From positions 2,886,001 to 2,950,000 of the forward strand of contig NZ_VCBX02000001.1 in assembly GCF_005938745.2 (NCBI RefSeq): a DNA stretch of 64,000 bases, in the 5' to 3' direction. Both the position numbers and the translations under genes were made by a program. This DNA is from Rhodococcus sp. KBS0724 (GTDB lineage: Bacteria; Actinomycetota; Actinomycetes; Mycobacteriales; Mycobacteriaceae). The notes below the pieces were generated by a model. The model saw only the letters and a program-made list of their open reading frames with translations, had not been told where the DNA came from and made no database searches. Shown here one piece after another: positions 53,394 through 62,866 of the stretch. Within the stretch, counting starts at the first letter, position 1; every line of letters starts with the position of its first letter.

Positions 53394-54011
53394 GTGGACG
53401 CAGGGCCCAACGACAGGCCGGCGCAGTTGGATCCCGCGTCGTTGCCCAAAGGTCAACAGGCGCGGCGTCAACACATCATCGATGTCGCCAGCGAGTTGTT
53501 GGTCACCGACGAGTTCGAACGCATCCAAATCCGTGATGTTGCAGAGGGTTCCGGCGTTGCGCTCGGCACGGTGTATCGATACTTCACGTCCAAGGAGCAT
53601 CTGTACGCGGCGGTGTTGCGGGACTGGTCTTCGACGGATCCGATCAAGCACGGAAACCCGGTTGACACGTCGCGTTCGCCCGCCGAGCGGATACGCGAGC
53701 GTCTGCATCACTCGGTCCGTCGGTTCGAGGAGTATCCGACCTTTCTGCGGCTGCAAAGCAGTCTCCGGCAGTCCACTGATCCGATTGTGTCCGAGATCTT
53801 CGCCGAGTTCTCCGATCAGGTGCTGACCTCGTATCGCGCGCAACTCGCCGATCTGCCCGCGGGCGATGCTGCCGACATCGTGTCGATCGTGACCGCTGTG
53901 TTGACTCACCAGTTGGTGCTATTCGGTTTGGGACGCCAAGACGCAGTAGAAGTGCATCGACTACTCGATCGCACTGTCGACATGATTTTCTCGTTGAACG
54001 GCACGAGCTGA
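53394..54011 (+). CDS. TetR family transcriptional regulator (KstR-like)
   Basis: A 205-residue regulator; GTG at 53394 with GGGAGGA 8 bases ahead. Helix-turn-helix RIQIRDVAEGSGVALGTVYR, then YFTSKEHLYAAVL, is related to the TetR protein encoded at 49659. Divergent from the monooxygenase gene with a 113-base gap and upstream of the esterase gene that bears a palindrome in its promoter. Confidence 0.87.
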   Translation: MDAGPNDRPAQLDPASLPKGQQARRQHIIDVASELLVTDEFERIQIRDVAEGSGVALGTVYRYFTSKEHLYAAVLRDWSSTDPIKHGNPVDTSRSPAERIRERLHHSVRRFEEYPTFLRLQSSLRQSTDPIVSEIFAEFSDQVLTSYRAQLADLPAGDAADIVSIVTAVLTHQLVLFGLGRQDAVEVHRLLDRTVDMIFSLNGTS

Positions 54012-54090
54012 GCGACGGCAGCGTTCTGCGCTGGTAGGCGAAGCCGCGCACCGACTCGCGACTCAAGTGTGACTGTTGTCATATTCACAG

Positions 54091-54109
54091 ACTAGAGTTA
54101 GATTCTAGT
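54091..54109. promoter_or_regulatory. Perfect palindrome ACTAGA-N7-TCTAGT
   Basis: Inverted repeat with 6-base arms and a 7-base spacer (GTTAGAT), ending 2 bases before the ATG of the esterase gene. Candidate operator for the TetR regulator encoded just upstream. Confidence 0.6.
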
Positions 54110-54111
54110 TC

Positions 54112-55089
54112 ATGACAAGTCGTGTGCAGGAACGAAGCGAGTTGGATCCGGCATTACAAGCCGTCGCCGACGCGGCGTCAGGGGCAGGGCTCCCGCCGAT
54201 GGTCGAACTCACCCCACCGCAGGCGCGTGAGCGGATTCGGGGTGCGCTGCAAGCCTGCGCTCCCGGACCCGAGGTGGCGTCGATCAAAACGTGTTCGGTG
54301 ACGGACGGAGTTTCGGTTCGAATCTACCGGCCGACGCAGGTGACACACGCCGGTACCGTCGTACATTTTCATGGTGGTGGTTGGGTCACAGGGGATTTCG
54401 ACTACGCCGACCCGCTGTGTCGACTGCTCGCCGACACTTGTGGCGTCCCGGTGGTGAGCGTGGATTACCGGCTCGCACCGGAGCACCCATTCCCCGCCGC
54501 AGTCGACGATGCGGAGACGGTGCTGCGATGGGTTGCCTCAGGATCCGAGGGGCTGGATCCGCGAATCGTTGTCACGGGCGACAGCGCCGGTGGAAACCTG
54601 GCGGCCGTGAGCGCACTGTTGATGCGGTCCGATGATGAGGTCACGCTGGTAGGGCAGGTGCTCATCTATCCGGTGGTGGACGCCGACCTGACGCGGGACT
54701 CGTACGTCGACAACTCCGGAGTGTTCCTCGGTGCGCGAGAGATGGGATGGTTCTTCGACCACTACTGCCCTGATGTGAACGCTCGAATCTCGCCGGACAT
54801 TTCGCCGATTCATGCTGCGGACCCGTCGGGACTGCCGCCGGCTGTTGTGGTGGTGGGTGGGCACGATCCGCTCTTGGACGAGGGACTCGAGTATGCCGAG
54901 CGACTGCGCGGCGCCGGGGTCCTCGTCGAGGTGCAGCACTACCCAACTCTGCCGCACGGTTTTCTCCAGTTCACCGCCGTATCGGGTGCCGCCGCAGCGG
55001 CCGCCGAGGCGGTGGCAGCATCCACGCTGCGTCTCTTCGAAGACGCTGCCCGGCAATCCGATTCGATCGAGGCGGTAGATCATGCATGA
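54112..55089 (+). CDS. Alpha/beta hydrolase, hormone-sensitive-lipase family
   Basis: A 325-residue esterase. HGGG at 87-90 is the oxyanion motif, Ser158 in GDSAGG the nucleophile, GGHDPLLDEG supplies the acid and LPHGFLQF the histidine. Cytoplasmic. It overlaps the deacylase gene by 8 bases, so the two are co-translated. The operator-like palindrome immediately upstream leaves little room for a ribosome site, suggesting a leaderless or repressor-blocked start. Confidence 0.92.
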   Translation: MTSRVQERSELDPALQAVADAASGAGLPPMVELTPPQARERIRGALQACAPGPEVASIKTCSVTDGVSVRIYRPTQVTHAGTVVHFHGGGWVTGDFDYADPLCRLLADTCGVPVVSVDYRLAPEHPFPAAVDDAETVLRWVASGSEGLDPRIVVTGDSAGGNLAAVSALLMRSDDEVTLVGQVLIYPVVDADLTRDSYVDNSGVFLGAREMGWFFDHYCPDVNARISPDISPIHAADPSGLPPAVVVVGGHDPLLDEGLEYAERLRGAGVLVEVQHYPTLPHGFLQFTAVSGAAAAAAEAVAASTLRLFEDAARQSDSIEAVDHA

Positions 55090-56815
55090 TCTGGTGATTC
55101 GCGGCGGCACCGTGGTGGACGGAACGGGCAGCGCGCCGCGGCGAGCGGACGTCGCTGTCGACGGCGGCACGATCACGGCAATCGGCGACGTATCCGAGGT
55201 GGGACGTCGTGAGATCGACGCGTCGGGCAAGCTTGTCACTCCCGGTTTTGTGGACATCCACACGCATTACGACGGACAGGTCACGTGGGACACGTTGCTG
55301 ACACCGTCGTCGCTGCACGGCGTCACCACCGTGGTGATGGGTAACTGTGGTGTGGGCTTTGCGCCTGTCAAACCTGAGCAGCGCGACTGGCTGATCAGCT
55401 TGATGGAAGGCGTCGAGGACATTCCCGGAAGTGTTCTTGCCGAAGGGATGAGCTGGAATTGGGAGTCTTTTCCCGACTATCTCGACGCGATCGATACGCC
55501 GCATGCCATCGACTTTGCCGCCCAACTGCCACACGGCGCGCTTCGTACCTATGTGATGGGGGAGCGCGGAGGTGACCATCTGGCTCGGCCCACCGAAGCC
55601 GAAATGGACCGGATGCGTGATCTTGTTGCCGAGGCAGTCGAGGCCGGTGCGCTCGGGTGGTCGACGTCGCGGTCTGCGGTGCACAAGACGTCCGCCGGCG
55701 AGCCGACGCCCAGCCTGACAGCTTCTCGGGAGGAGTTGACCGGGCTGGCCCGGGGTCTGGCGAAGGCCGGTGCCGGTGTCATCGACTTCATCTCCGATTT
55801 CATGGACGAACCGGAGGAGATGGAGTTTGTCAGCGCGATAGTCGAGGCGGCGCAGCGGCCGATGTCCGTGTCGATCGTCCAAAGCGAGCGGGCTCCGGAC
55901 AAGTGGCGGTCACTACTCGACGGACTGGCGGAAGTCTCGGCGCAACAGAATATTCCGATTACGGGTCAGGTCGCGCCGAGAGCTGTCGGAGTGATGCTCG
56001 GCTGGGAGTTGAGCTGGCATCCGTTCATGGCGTATCCCAGTTACGCGGCGCTCGCGGATCTTCCTCGCGAGGAGAGAGCGTCGCAGCTTGCTCGCCCCGA
56101 GGTCAAGGCGGCACTGCTCGCCGAGCAGCCCGTCACAGACAGCGAGTTCGTCCAGAAACTCTCGACTCGTTTCGACAGTGTTTATCTTCTCGGCGATCCG
56201 CCCAACTACGAACCGGGACCCAATGATTCGGTTGCTGCGCTTGCCGAGCGCTCCGGTGTGTCACCCGTCGAGGTTGCGTACGACGCGATGATGGCGCAAG
56301 GCGGGCGCGGACTCCTGTACTTCCCGATGCTCAACTATGCGGGCGGGAATCTGGATGCGGTTCGCGAGATGCTTGCTCGGCCGGATACTGTGCCGGCGCT
56401 CGGTGACGGCGGCGCGCATTGCGGCGCTATCTGTGACGCAAGCTTCCCGACAACACTGCTCACTCATTGGGGACGTGACCACCGAAATCCCGAATTGTTG
56501 TTCCCGATCGAGTGGTTGATCAAGCGGCACACCGCCGACACGGCAGCTGTGGTTGGTCTGCTGGACCGTGGTCAGCTGCTGCCGGGATATCGGGCAGACC
56601 TGAACGTGATCGATTTCGAACGCCTGCAAGCCGATCAGCCGGAAGTGCTGTACGACTTGCCAACCGGCGGTCGTCGGCTGATGCAAACCGCCACCGGCTA
56701 CGTGGCGACAGTCGTCGCGGGTGACGTTGTATTCGAAGAGGGCGAGCACACCGGAGCTCTACCCGGACGCCTGGTTCGTGGTGCTCGGCCCATTCCCGAA
56801 TCAAACATGCGCTGA
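55082..56815 (+). CDS. N-acyl-D-amino-acid deacylase family amidohydrolase
   Basis: A 577-residue metal-dependent amidohydrolase of the D-aminoacylase type. The metal motif is His60-x-His62 in [18 protein letters not shown] at 88-95 provides the cysteine ligand typical of D-aminoacylases; DGGAHCGAI holds the catalytic aspartate. Members release D-amino acids from N-acyl forms, but many relatives act on other amides or lactones. Coupled to the esterase gene and followed by an oligopeptide-type binding protein. Confidence 0.9.
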   Translation: MHDLVIRGGTVVDGTGSAPRRADVAVDGGTITAIGDVSEVGRREIDASGKLVTPGFVDIHTHYDGQVTWDTLLTPSSLHGVTTVVMGNCGVGFAPVKPEQRDWLISLMEGVEDIPGSVLAEGMSWNWESFPDYLDAIDTPHAIDFAAQLPHGALRTYVMGERGGDHLARPTEAEMDRMRDLVAEAVEAGALGWSTSRSAVHKTSAGEPTPSLTASREELTGLARGLAKAGAGVIDFISDFMDEPEEMEFVSAIVEAAQRPMSVSIVQSERAPDKWRSLLDGLAEVSAQQNIPITGQVAPRAVGVMLGWELSWHPFMAYPSYAALADLPREERASQLARPEVKAALLAEQPVTDSEFVQKLSTRFDSVYLLGDPPNYEPGPNDSVAALAERSGVSPVEVAYDAMMAQGGRGLLYFPMLNYAGGNLDAVREMLARPDTVPALGDGGAHCGAICDASFPTTLLTHWGRDHRNPELLFPIEWLIKRHTADTAAVVGLLDRGQLLPGYRADLNVIDFERLQADQPEVLYDLPTGGRRLMQTATGYVATVVAGDVVFEEGEHTGALPGRLVRGARPIPESNMR

Positions 56816-56856
56816 TCGGTATATCCTCCCCGAACTTCCTAGGAAAGAAGGTCTAC

Positions 56857-58470
56857 ATGCTGCGTAGTTCATTCGCTCGTGCCGCGACCACGTTCACTGC
56901 CTTGGCGGCGGCGACGGTGCTGGTTGCCGGCTGCGCCGGGGGTGGGTCCGGTTCGGAGACCGATACGTCGGACGTGACGACCGGCCTGGTTGGCGAACAG
57001 GGGGACGGCGGTGACCCAACGTCTGGTGGAACGCTGTCCTTCGCGACGTACAACGGCGTCAGCAGCCTCGATCCAGCCGACCGCCAAGATGGCGGCGCGA
57101 CCGGCGGCAACGAGATGGCCGCGATCTACGACCTCCTCATTCGGTACGACCCCGAAACGAAGACGTTCGAACCGCAACTTGCACAATCGCTGAAAGCCAA
57201 CGCGGACAACAGTATATGGACGTTGACGCTTCGTGACGGAGCGAAGTTCAGCGACGGCACACCGGTGGACGGCGCTGCGGTGTTGTGGAGCATCAACCAC
57301 TATCTGGAGAAGAAGGGGACCCACACGCAAGTGTGGAAGGCGACCGTTGCCGACGTACAGTCACCGGATCCGGCTACCGTTGTCTTCACGCTCAAGCAGC
57401 CGTGGAACGAATTTCCGATCATGTTCACCACCGGTCCCGGGATGATCGTGGCACCGTCGTCCATGACATCAGGGACCTTCGCGCCGATCGGAGCGGGCCC
57501 CTTCGTCGTCGAGAAGTTCGCTTCTCAGGATGAATTGGTGCTCGCCGCCAACCCCGGGTACTGGAACGGCAAGCCGAACCTCGACAAGCTGCGATTTCCG
57601 GCAATCGTCAGTGAGCAGGCCAAACTCGATGCCCTGCACACCGGAGGTGTTCAGGCCGCATACCTACGTGGCGCGGACGTTGTTCACAACGCTCTGAGCG
57701 CGGGAGACGTGGGATACGTCTACACCGTGAACATGGGCGGCGTCGGCAACATCAATCAGCGTGAGGGACGCGCCGCGTCTGATGTGCGGGTGCGCAAGGC
57801 AATCGTGGCGGCATTCAACCCCGACACCTTCAACGAGAGGGTCGAGGCCGGCAACGGAATGCCCGGTAGCGACATGTTCCAGTCATGGTCGCAGTGGCAC
57901 GGATCCGTTGCCGGGAACGGGTACGACCCCGAGGCTGCAAAGAAGTACCTCGACGAAGCCAAGGCGGACGGATACGACGGCAAACTCACCTATGTGGGCT
58001 TGAACGACCCGGCAACTCAGCGGAGTGCGCTCGCGTTCCAGGCAATGCTGCAGGCCGTCGGATTCACGGTCGACATCGTTTACACAACCAGTATCAACGA
58101 CCTCGTGAAAACCATGTACGCCCAACATGATTACGACATCGGGTATGCCGGATTCAACGTGCTCGACGAATCACCCTTCGTCCGGATGTACGGCAACCTG
58201 TACAGCGAATCGTCGTCGAACGTGATCGGTTACAAGAACGCGACCATGGATGCCCTTCTCATCGAGATGCAATCGGCCCCGACCGACGAAGATCGCAAGA
58301 AAGTGATCGAGCAAATCCAGACTCTTGTCAACGAGACGGCTCCTATGCTGGTCGTCAACACGGGCAAGTACTTCATTCCGTGGAGCAAGAACGTCTACGG
58401 AGTCACGCCGAGCGCCGACGGCATCATGTTGTTCGGAAACGCTTGGATCACACCTGATTCGACGTCGTAA
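56857..58470 (+). CDS. ABC transporter substrate-binding lipoprotein, family 5
   Basis: A 537-residue peptide/nickel-type binding protein. Signal peptide ends VLVAGC with Cys26 as lipid site; GGTLSFATYNGVSSLDPAD and NSIWTLTLRDGAKFSDGTPV are family blocks. AGAAGG lies 6 bases before the ATG. No permease or ATPase genes follow: a terminator comes next, so it must use a transporter encoded elsewhere. Confidence 0.92.
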   Translation: MLRSSFARAATTFTALAAATVLVAGCAGGGSGSETDTSDVTTGLVGEQGDGGDPTSGGTLSFATYNGVSSLDPADRQDGGATGGNEMAAIYDLLIRYDPETKTFEPQLAQSLKANADNSIWTLTLRDGAKFSDGTPVDGAAVLWSINHYLEKKGTHTQVWKATVADVQSPDPATVVFTLKQPWNEFPIMFTTGPGMIVAPSSMTSGTFAPIGAGPFVVEKFASQDELVLAANPGYWNGKPNLDKLRFPAIVSEQAKLDALHTGGVQAAYLRGADVVHNALSAGDVGYVYTVNMGGVGNINQREGRAASDVRVRKAIVAAFNPDTFNERVEAGNGMPGSDMFQSWSQWHGSVAGNGYDPEAAKKYLDEAKADGYDGKLTYVGLNDPATQRSALAFQAMLQAVGFTVDIVYTTSINDLVKTMYAQHDYDIGYAGFNVLDESPFVRMYGNLYSESSSNVIGYKNATMDALLIEMQSAPTDEDRKKVIEQIQTLVNETAPMLVVNTGKYFIPWSKNVYGVTPSADGIMLFGNAWITPDSTS

Positions 58471-58496
58471 AGCGTCGTAGAGAACAGGGGGAAGGC

Positions 58497-58531
58497 GGGG
58501 CCGCTCGGTGGGTTATCCACTCGGCGGCCCC
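58497..58531 (+). terminator. Terminator after the binding-protein gene
   Basis: GGGGCCGC (58497-58504) pairs with GCGGCCCC (58524-58531), with an inner GTGG/CCAC stem, followed by GTCGTTATCTTTC. Confidence 0.75.
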
Positions 58532-58592
58532 GTCGTTATCTTTCAGGGTGATGGAAAACCTTTCCGCACCCCACCACGTTTGGTAGACATCG

Positions 58593-59570
58593 ATGGTGGA
58601 CACTTCGCTCTGGTACCGATCGTTTGCGGAAGTGGAAGCGCGAGGAAACTCCGCAATCTACGAGGAATGGGGTCTTGGAGTAGCAGCGGACCCACCGATC
58701 CTCGCTCTCATCGATCGACTTCCCGAGCCCCGCCGCCAACCCAATCTGGTTTTCGGCGCCAGTAGTCACCTCGGCGCACCTCCCAGTTCGTATGGGTTGT
58801 TTCGTCATTGGTTGACAGCTCACTGGCCTGACGTCGAAGAACTGGCACGGACCCGGACGACCCAGACCAACGAAGCCGGCCGCGCCGCCGTACTGCTTCC
58901 TCTACTCGGACTGTTGGACGGCCCACTCTCCCTCATCGAGGTTGGCGCCTCGGCCGGCCTGTGCCTCTTTCCGGACCGGTACAGCTATCTCTACGACGGC
59001 AACCGATATCTGCATCCGGTCGATGGTCCGTCCGCTGTACTGCTCGACTGTGCGACGACTGGCCATCCGCCGATTCCCGCGAAGCTCCCTGAAGTGGTCT
59101 ACCGGTCGGGTGTCGACCTGAATCCGCTTGATGTGACTAACGCCGACGACATGAGGTGGTTGGAGAGTCTCGTGTGGCCTGAGCAGGACCATCGTCGACA
59201 GCGATTGCGCACTGCTGCCGCTGTCGCCAGGAAGGATCCGCCGCGTCTAATACGCGGTGATCTCAATTCCGCTGTTGCCGATCTTGTCGAGCAGGCACCT
59301 CGAGGAACAACGGTGGTGGTCTTTCACAGTGCCGTCCTCAACTACCTCGTCCCAGCGGATCGAGAGGCGTTCGTGGACGTTGTTCGCTCGTTGCCATGTC
59401 ATTGGATTGCGAATGAAGGGGTCGGAGTCCTTCCCGCCATCGACGCCAAGTTGACAACGTCAGCGGAGAAATACCGCAGCAAATTTGTTGTCTCCCTGGA
59501 CGGCGTGCCCCGTGCAGTGGCCGGCGGTCACGGACAGTTCCTCGACTGGGCAGATCAAACTACACGGTAA
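58593..59570 (+). CDS. DUF2332 family protein
   Basis: A 325-residue cytoplasmic protein. TNEAGRAAVLLPLLGLLDGP, then LSLIEVGASAGLCLFPDRYS, and TVVVFHSAVLNYL are DUF2332 hallmarks; the GASAGL loop resembles an S-adenosylmethionine-binding glycine loop, so a methyltransferase-like fold is possible. The start codon has a weak ribosome site. No functional link to neighbours is evident. Confidence 0.82.
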   Translation: MVDTSLWYRSFAEVEARGNSAIYEEWGLGVAADPPILALIDRLPEPRRQPNLVFGASSHLGAPPSSYGLFRHWLTAHWPDVEELARTRTTQTNEAGRAAVLLPLLGLLDGPLSLIEVGASAGLCLFPDRYSYLYDGNRYLHPVDGPSAVLLDCATTGHPPIPAKLPEVVYRSGVDLNPLDVTNADDMRWLESLVWPEQDHRRQRLRTAAAVARKDPPRLIRGDLNSAVADLVEQAPRGTTVVVFHSAVLNYLVPADREAFVDVVRSLPCHWIANEGVGVLPAIDAKLTTSAEKYRSKFVVSLDGVPRAVAGGHGQFLDWADQTTR

Positions 59571-59653
59571 GTGTTCACCCGTTCGGGGTGATGTCCGGTT
59601 TGCTGAAACTCGGTTGACTGTCCTCACACTAATCTGCCGACGAAGGGGACGTC

Positions 59654-60078
59654 ATGACTGCTTCGCATCAAGCTCCCGCAAACCATCCTGTGCGACAGGG
59701 CATTGCGATTGGTACTACGGTAGCGGCGGCCGCGCTGCTCTTCGTTGCGGGAATTGCTTCTCTCCTGCAAGGTATCGCAGCTCTCGCCGACAACGATATC
59801 GTGATCGTCGGAATCAATTACACATACAAATTCGACGTCACAACGTGGGGTTGGATCCACATCGTCCTGGGAATCATCGGAATTGTGGTGTCGTTGGGGC
59901 TGTTTGTGGGTCAGACGTGGGCTCGTGGAATGGCCTTTGTGATCGCAGCACTCTCGATCGTGGCGAATTCCTGTGGTTGCCCTACTACCCGCTGTGGTCG
60001 ATCGTGATCATCGCACTTGATGTCGTGGTGATCTGGGCAGTCGCGACCTGGCGGCCGGCCGCTACAGATTCGATCTGA
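59654..60078 (+). pseudogene. Small four-helix membrane protein, frameshifted
   Basis: Begins MTASHQAPANHPVRQGIAIG, with helices and GWIHIVLGIIGIVVSLGLFV as in small actinobacterial membrane proteins I would place in DUF7144. The first frame ends VANSCGCPTTRCGRS at 60007. The next frame continues LWLPYYPLWSIVIIALDVVV to 60078, the expected fourth helix. Loss of one T near 59966-59971 (AATTCCTG for AATTTCCTG) explains the break. Either a recent pseudogene or a sequencing error. Confidence 0.75.
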
Positions 60079-60245
60079 TCAACATCTGAGACGGTGAAGT
60101 CGCTGGCACCCGACGGTGTCCATCGGCTTCCCCGTGTGAGTACCCGTCCTGCGTCTCTCGGCAAGTCGCCGCTCGGTGGGACGGGCAGTCGAGCGGCCCC
60201 ATAGACTTCCGGCGGATGTCAGCATCAACAGGCCAGGAGTCGTCA

Positions 60246-61616
60246 GTGAGCATCGAAGTTCCGCCCCACCCGCCGCGGCGAGTGCCGATTCTCGGGGACA
60301 TTATCGGGCTGGATCCGGTCAAGCCGATGCAGAACACGGCACGGATTCTGGCGTCGCTCGGTCCCATCTACCAGCGTCGAATTCTGACAATGCGATTGAG
60401 CTTCATCGGCGGCGTCGATTTGGCTGAGGATGTCAACGACGAGAAGCTCTGGCAGAAGAATCTGGCCCGGCCACTGCGGCAGTTGCGGCCGATTTCGGGG
60501 GACGGACTGTTCACCGCCGAAAACGACGAACCCAACTGGGCCAAAGCTCACGCGATCTTGATGCCCGGCTTCACACAGGCAGCGATGCGCGGCTATCACA
60601 ACACCATGCTCGACGTCGTCACGGAGATGGCTGAGGCCTGGGACAAAGCCGACGCGCCCGTCGACGTGTCCGAGGAAATGAGCAAACTGACCCTCGAGAC
60701 AATCGGCAGGGCAGGATTCGGCTATCGATTCAATTCGTACGACCGACATGATGTGGATCCGTTTGTGACGGCGATGCTCGGAGCGCTCGAATACATTCAG
60801 CAGAAGGGGCTTCCGATACCGGGCCGGGCCTTGTTCGATCGCCGTCGGCGACGCCGCCACGGCGCCGACGTCGAGTACCTGAACTCGGTGGTCGATCGAG
60901 TTATCGAAGATCGGCACGTGAACAGTCCGGATCGGCCAGATCTCCTGACCTTGATGCTCGAGTCGGTAGACCCGGAGACTGGGGAGAGACTCGATCCCGT
61001 CAACATTCGCTACCAGATCTTGACCTTCCTTGTAGCGGGCCACGAAACTTCAGCCGGCGCTTTGTCTTTTGCGCTGTGGCTGCTGTCCCAGCATCCGGAG
61101 GAAGCTTCGAAGGCTCGGGCGGAAGTTGACGCGCTGTGGCCGTCGCGGGAGATTCCGGCAGTCGAGTTCGATCAGGTGGGCAAGCTGCGTGCAGTGCGCC
61201 GAGTGCTCGACGAAACGCTTCGGCTGTGGCCCACGGCTCCGGGATATTTCCGCGAAGCCAAGGAAGACACCCTGATCGGCGGGAAATACGCCTTCCAGAA
61301 GGGCGACTGGGTCATGGTTGTCCTGCAGCGAGTCCACCGTGACAAAACCGTATGGGGCGCCGACGCAGACGAATTTCGCCCGGATCGTTTTCTGCCCGAG
61401 CAGGTCAGGTCGCGGTCCGGTGCCGCGTACAAGCCGTTCGGCACCGGACCGCGCGCGTGCATTGGACGCCAGTTCGCGTATCACGAGATGCTGATGGCAC
61501 TAGCCGTCATCTTGCATCGTTACGAGTTCACAGCCGACCCGACGTATGAACTCGAGGTTCAGGAGCAGCTCACGATGCGACCGAGCGGGTTCACCGTGAC
61601 GGTCACTCGCCGCTGA
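60246..61616 (+). CDS. Cytochrome P450, CYP102-like heme domain without reductase
   Basis: A 456-residue P450. AGHETS at 264-269 (I-helix), ETLR at 323-326 and the heme cysteine Cys405 in FGTGPRACIGRQF are intact. The sequence tracks the P450 BM3 heme domain closely (DGLFTAENDEPNWAKAHAIL; GYRFNSYDR; RLWPTAPGYF), yet stops where the BM3 reductase would begin. Phe89 aligns with BM3 Phe87. GTG at 60246 has CAGGAG upstream; ATG at 60216 is the alternative. Probably oxidises fatty acids or similar, with electrons from separate partners. Confidence 0.92.
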   Translation: MSIEVPPHPPRRVPILGDIIGLDPVKPMQNTARILASLGPIYQRRILTMRLSFIGGVDLAEDVNDEKLWQKNLARPLRQLRPISGDGLFTAENDEPNWAKAHAILMPGFTQAAMRGYHNTMLDVVTEMAEAWDKADAPVDVSEEMSKLTLETIGRAGFGYRFNSYDRHDVDPFVTAMLGALEYIQQKGLPIPGRALFDRRRRRRHGADVEYLNSVVDRVIEDRHVNSPDRPDLLTLMLESVDPETGERLDPVNIRYQILTFLVAGHETSAGALSFALWLLSQHPEEASKARAEVDALWPSREIPAVEFDQVGKLRAVRRVLDETLRLWPTAPGYFREAKEDTLIGGKYAFQKGDWVMVVLQRVHRDKTVWGADADEFRPDRFLPEQVRSRSGAAYKPFGTGPRACIGRQFAYHEMLMALAVILHRYEFTADPTYELEVQEQLTMRPSGFTVTVTRR

Positions 61617-62657
61617 TCAGGAATTGATTCTCGTGTAATCGAGAACGATACGGCCGTCGATCCTTCCGGCTTCCATGTCGGTGAAGATGGTGTTGATGTC
61701 CTCGAGTTTCCGAAGTGAATAGGTGGGTTTGATGAGCCCTCGGGCGAAGAAGTCCACCGCTTCGCTCATGTCCTTCCGGGTTCCGACAATCGATCCACGC
61801 ACGGTCAGTCCCAACAGCACTGTGGTGAAGATATCGAGGGGGAATTTCTCCGGGGGGAGTCCGACCAGGGAGACGGTGCCGCCGCGGCGCAGACTGCCGA
61901 CTGCTTGTGGGAAGGCGTGTGCGTTGACGGCGGTGACCAGTGCCCCGTGAACTCCGCCGTCAGTGAGGGCGCTGACGGCTGCGGCAGGATCTTCTACCGT
62001 CCTTGCGTTGACGGTGTGTTCGGCGCCGTGCTTGGTCGCGAGTTCCAATTTGGCGTCGTCGACATCGACGGCCACTACTCGAAGCCCCATCGCGACGGCA
62101 TACTGCACCGCAATGTGTCCGAGCCCGCCGATTCCGGAGATCAGGACCCATTGCCCGGGTCGGGTGTCGGTGACTTTCAGACCTTTGTACACCGTGACGC
62201 CGGCGCACAGGATGGGTCCCACGGCGGACAGATCGACGCCGGCCGGAATGATCGGCGCGTAACGGGAGTCGACGAGCATGTACTGCCCGAAGGAGCCGTC
62301 AACCGAGTAGCCGCCGTTCTTCTGGTTCGGGCACAGGGTTTCCCACCCGGTTTCGCAGTACTCGCATTCACCGCACGCACTCCACAGCCATGCGTTTCCG
62401 ACGGTGTCGCCGACGCCGATCCGGGTGACCGACTCGCCAACCGAGATGACCGTCCCGACGCCTTCGTGGCCGGGGACAAACGGTGGGGACGGCTTGACCG
62501 GCCAATCGCCATGTGCTGCATGTAAATCGGTGTGACAGACACCTGAGTACTCGACGCGTACCAACGCTTCGAAGGGGCCTGGTTCCGGGACTTCGATGTT
62601 GTCGATCGTCAACGGTTCGGTGAACGAATGCACAACCGCGGCTTTCATGGTGCCCAT
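61617..62657 (-). CDS. Zinc-dependent alcohol dehydrogenase, AdhP-like
   Basis: A 346-residue medium-chain dehydrogenase. Catalytic zinc ligands are in GVCHTDLHAAHG and GHEGVGTV; the structural zinc cysteines are in SACGECEYCETGWETLC; GIGGLGHIAVQYA binds NAD. GAGGAG lies 10 bases ahead of the ATG at 62657 (62648 also possible). Directly convergent with the P450 gene, stop to stop. Interconverts alcohols and aldehydes, perhaps products of the P450. Confidence 0.93.
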   Translation of the reverse strand: MGTMKAAVVHSFTEPLTIDNIEVPEPGPFEALVRVEYSGVCHTDLHAAHGDWPVKPSPPFVPGHEGVGTVISVGESVTRIGVGDTVGNAWLWSACGECEYCETGWETLCPNQKNGGYSVDGSFGQYMLVDSRYAPIIPAGVDLSAVGPILCAGVTVYKGLKVTDTRPGQWVLISGIGGLGHIAVQYAVAMGLRVVAVDVDDAKLELATKHGAEHTVNARTVEDPAAAVSALTDGGVHGALVTAVNAHAFPQAVGSLRRGGTVSLVGLPPEKFPLDIFTTVLLGLTVRGSIVGTRKDMSEAVDFFARGLIKPTYSLRKLEDINTIFTDMEAGRIDGRIVLDYTRINS

Positions 62658-62805
62658 AACTGCACTACTCCTCGCATTACTCGACTACTTGTTCCACAGG
62701 ACTGGACCGTATTCGGCATGTTCCTGCAGTGTTCGTATGTCCGTGTTCATCATGGACCCTTCCGGTCTGAAGTGTGAAGGTTCGAAGCAATCGTGCCTGG
62801 CGGGG

Positions 62806-62835
62806 TTACTGCGGGGGCGGCGGAGCTGCTATCTT
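62806..62835 (+). promoter_or_regulatory. Probable bioY promoter
   Basis: TTACTG at 62806-62811 and TATCTT at 62830-62835, 18-base spacer. The BioQ box overlaps the -10 box, as expected for repression. Confidence 0.45.
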
Positions 62836-62849
62836 GAACGTCGTTCAAG
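62833..62849. promoter_or_regulatory. BioQ operator
   Basis: CTTGAACG-T-CGTTCAAG, a perfect 17-bp palindrome containing TGAAC-N3-GTTCA (62835-62847), the pattern described for the actinobacterial biotin repressor BioQ. It lies 18 bases before the bioY ATG. Confidence 0.85.
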
Positions 62850-62866
62850 TATCTGGAGGAGTGGGC

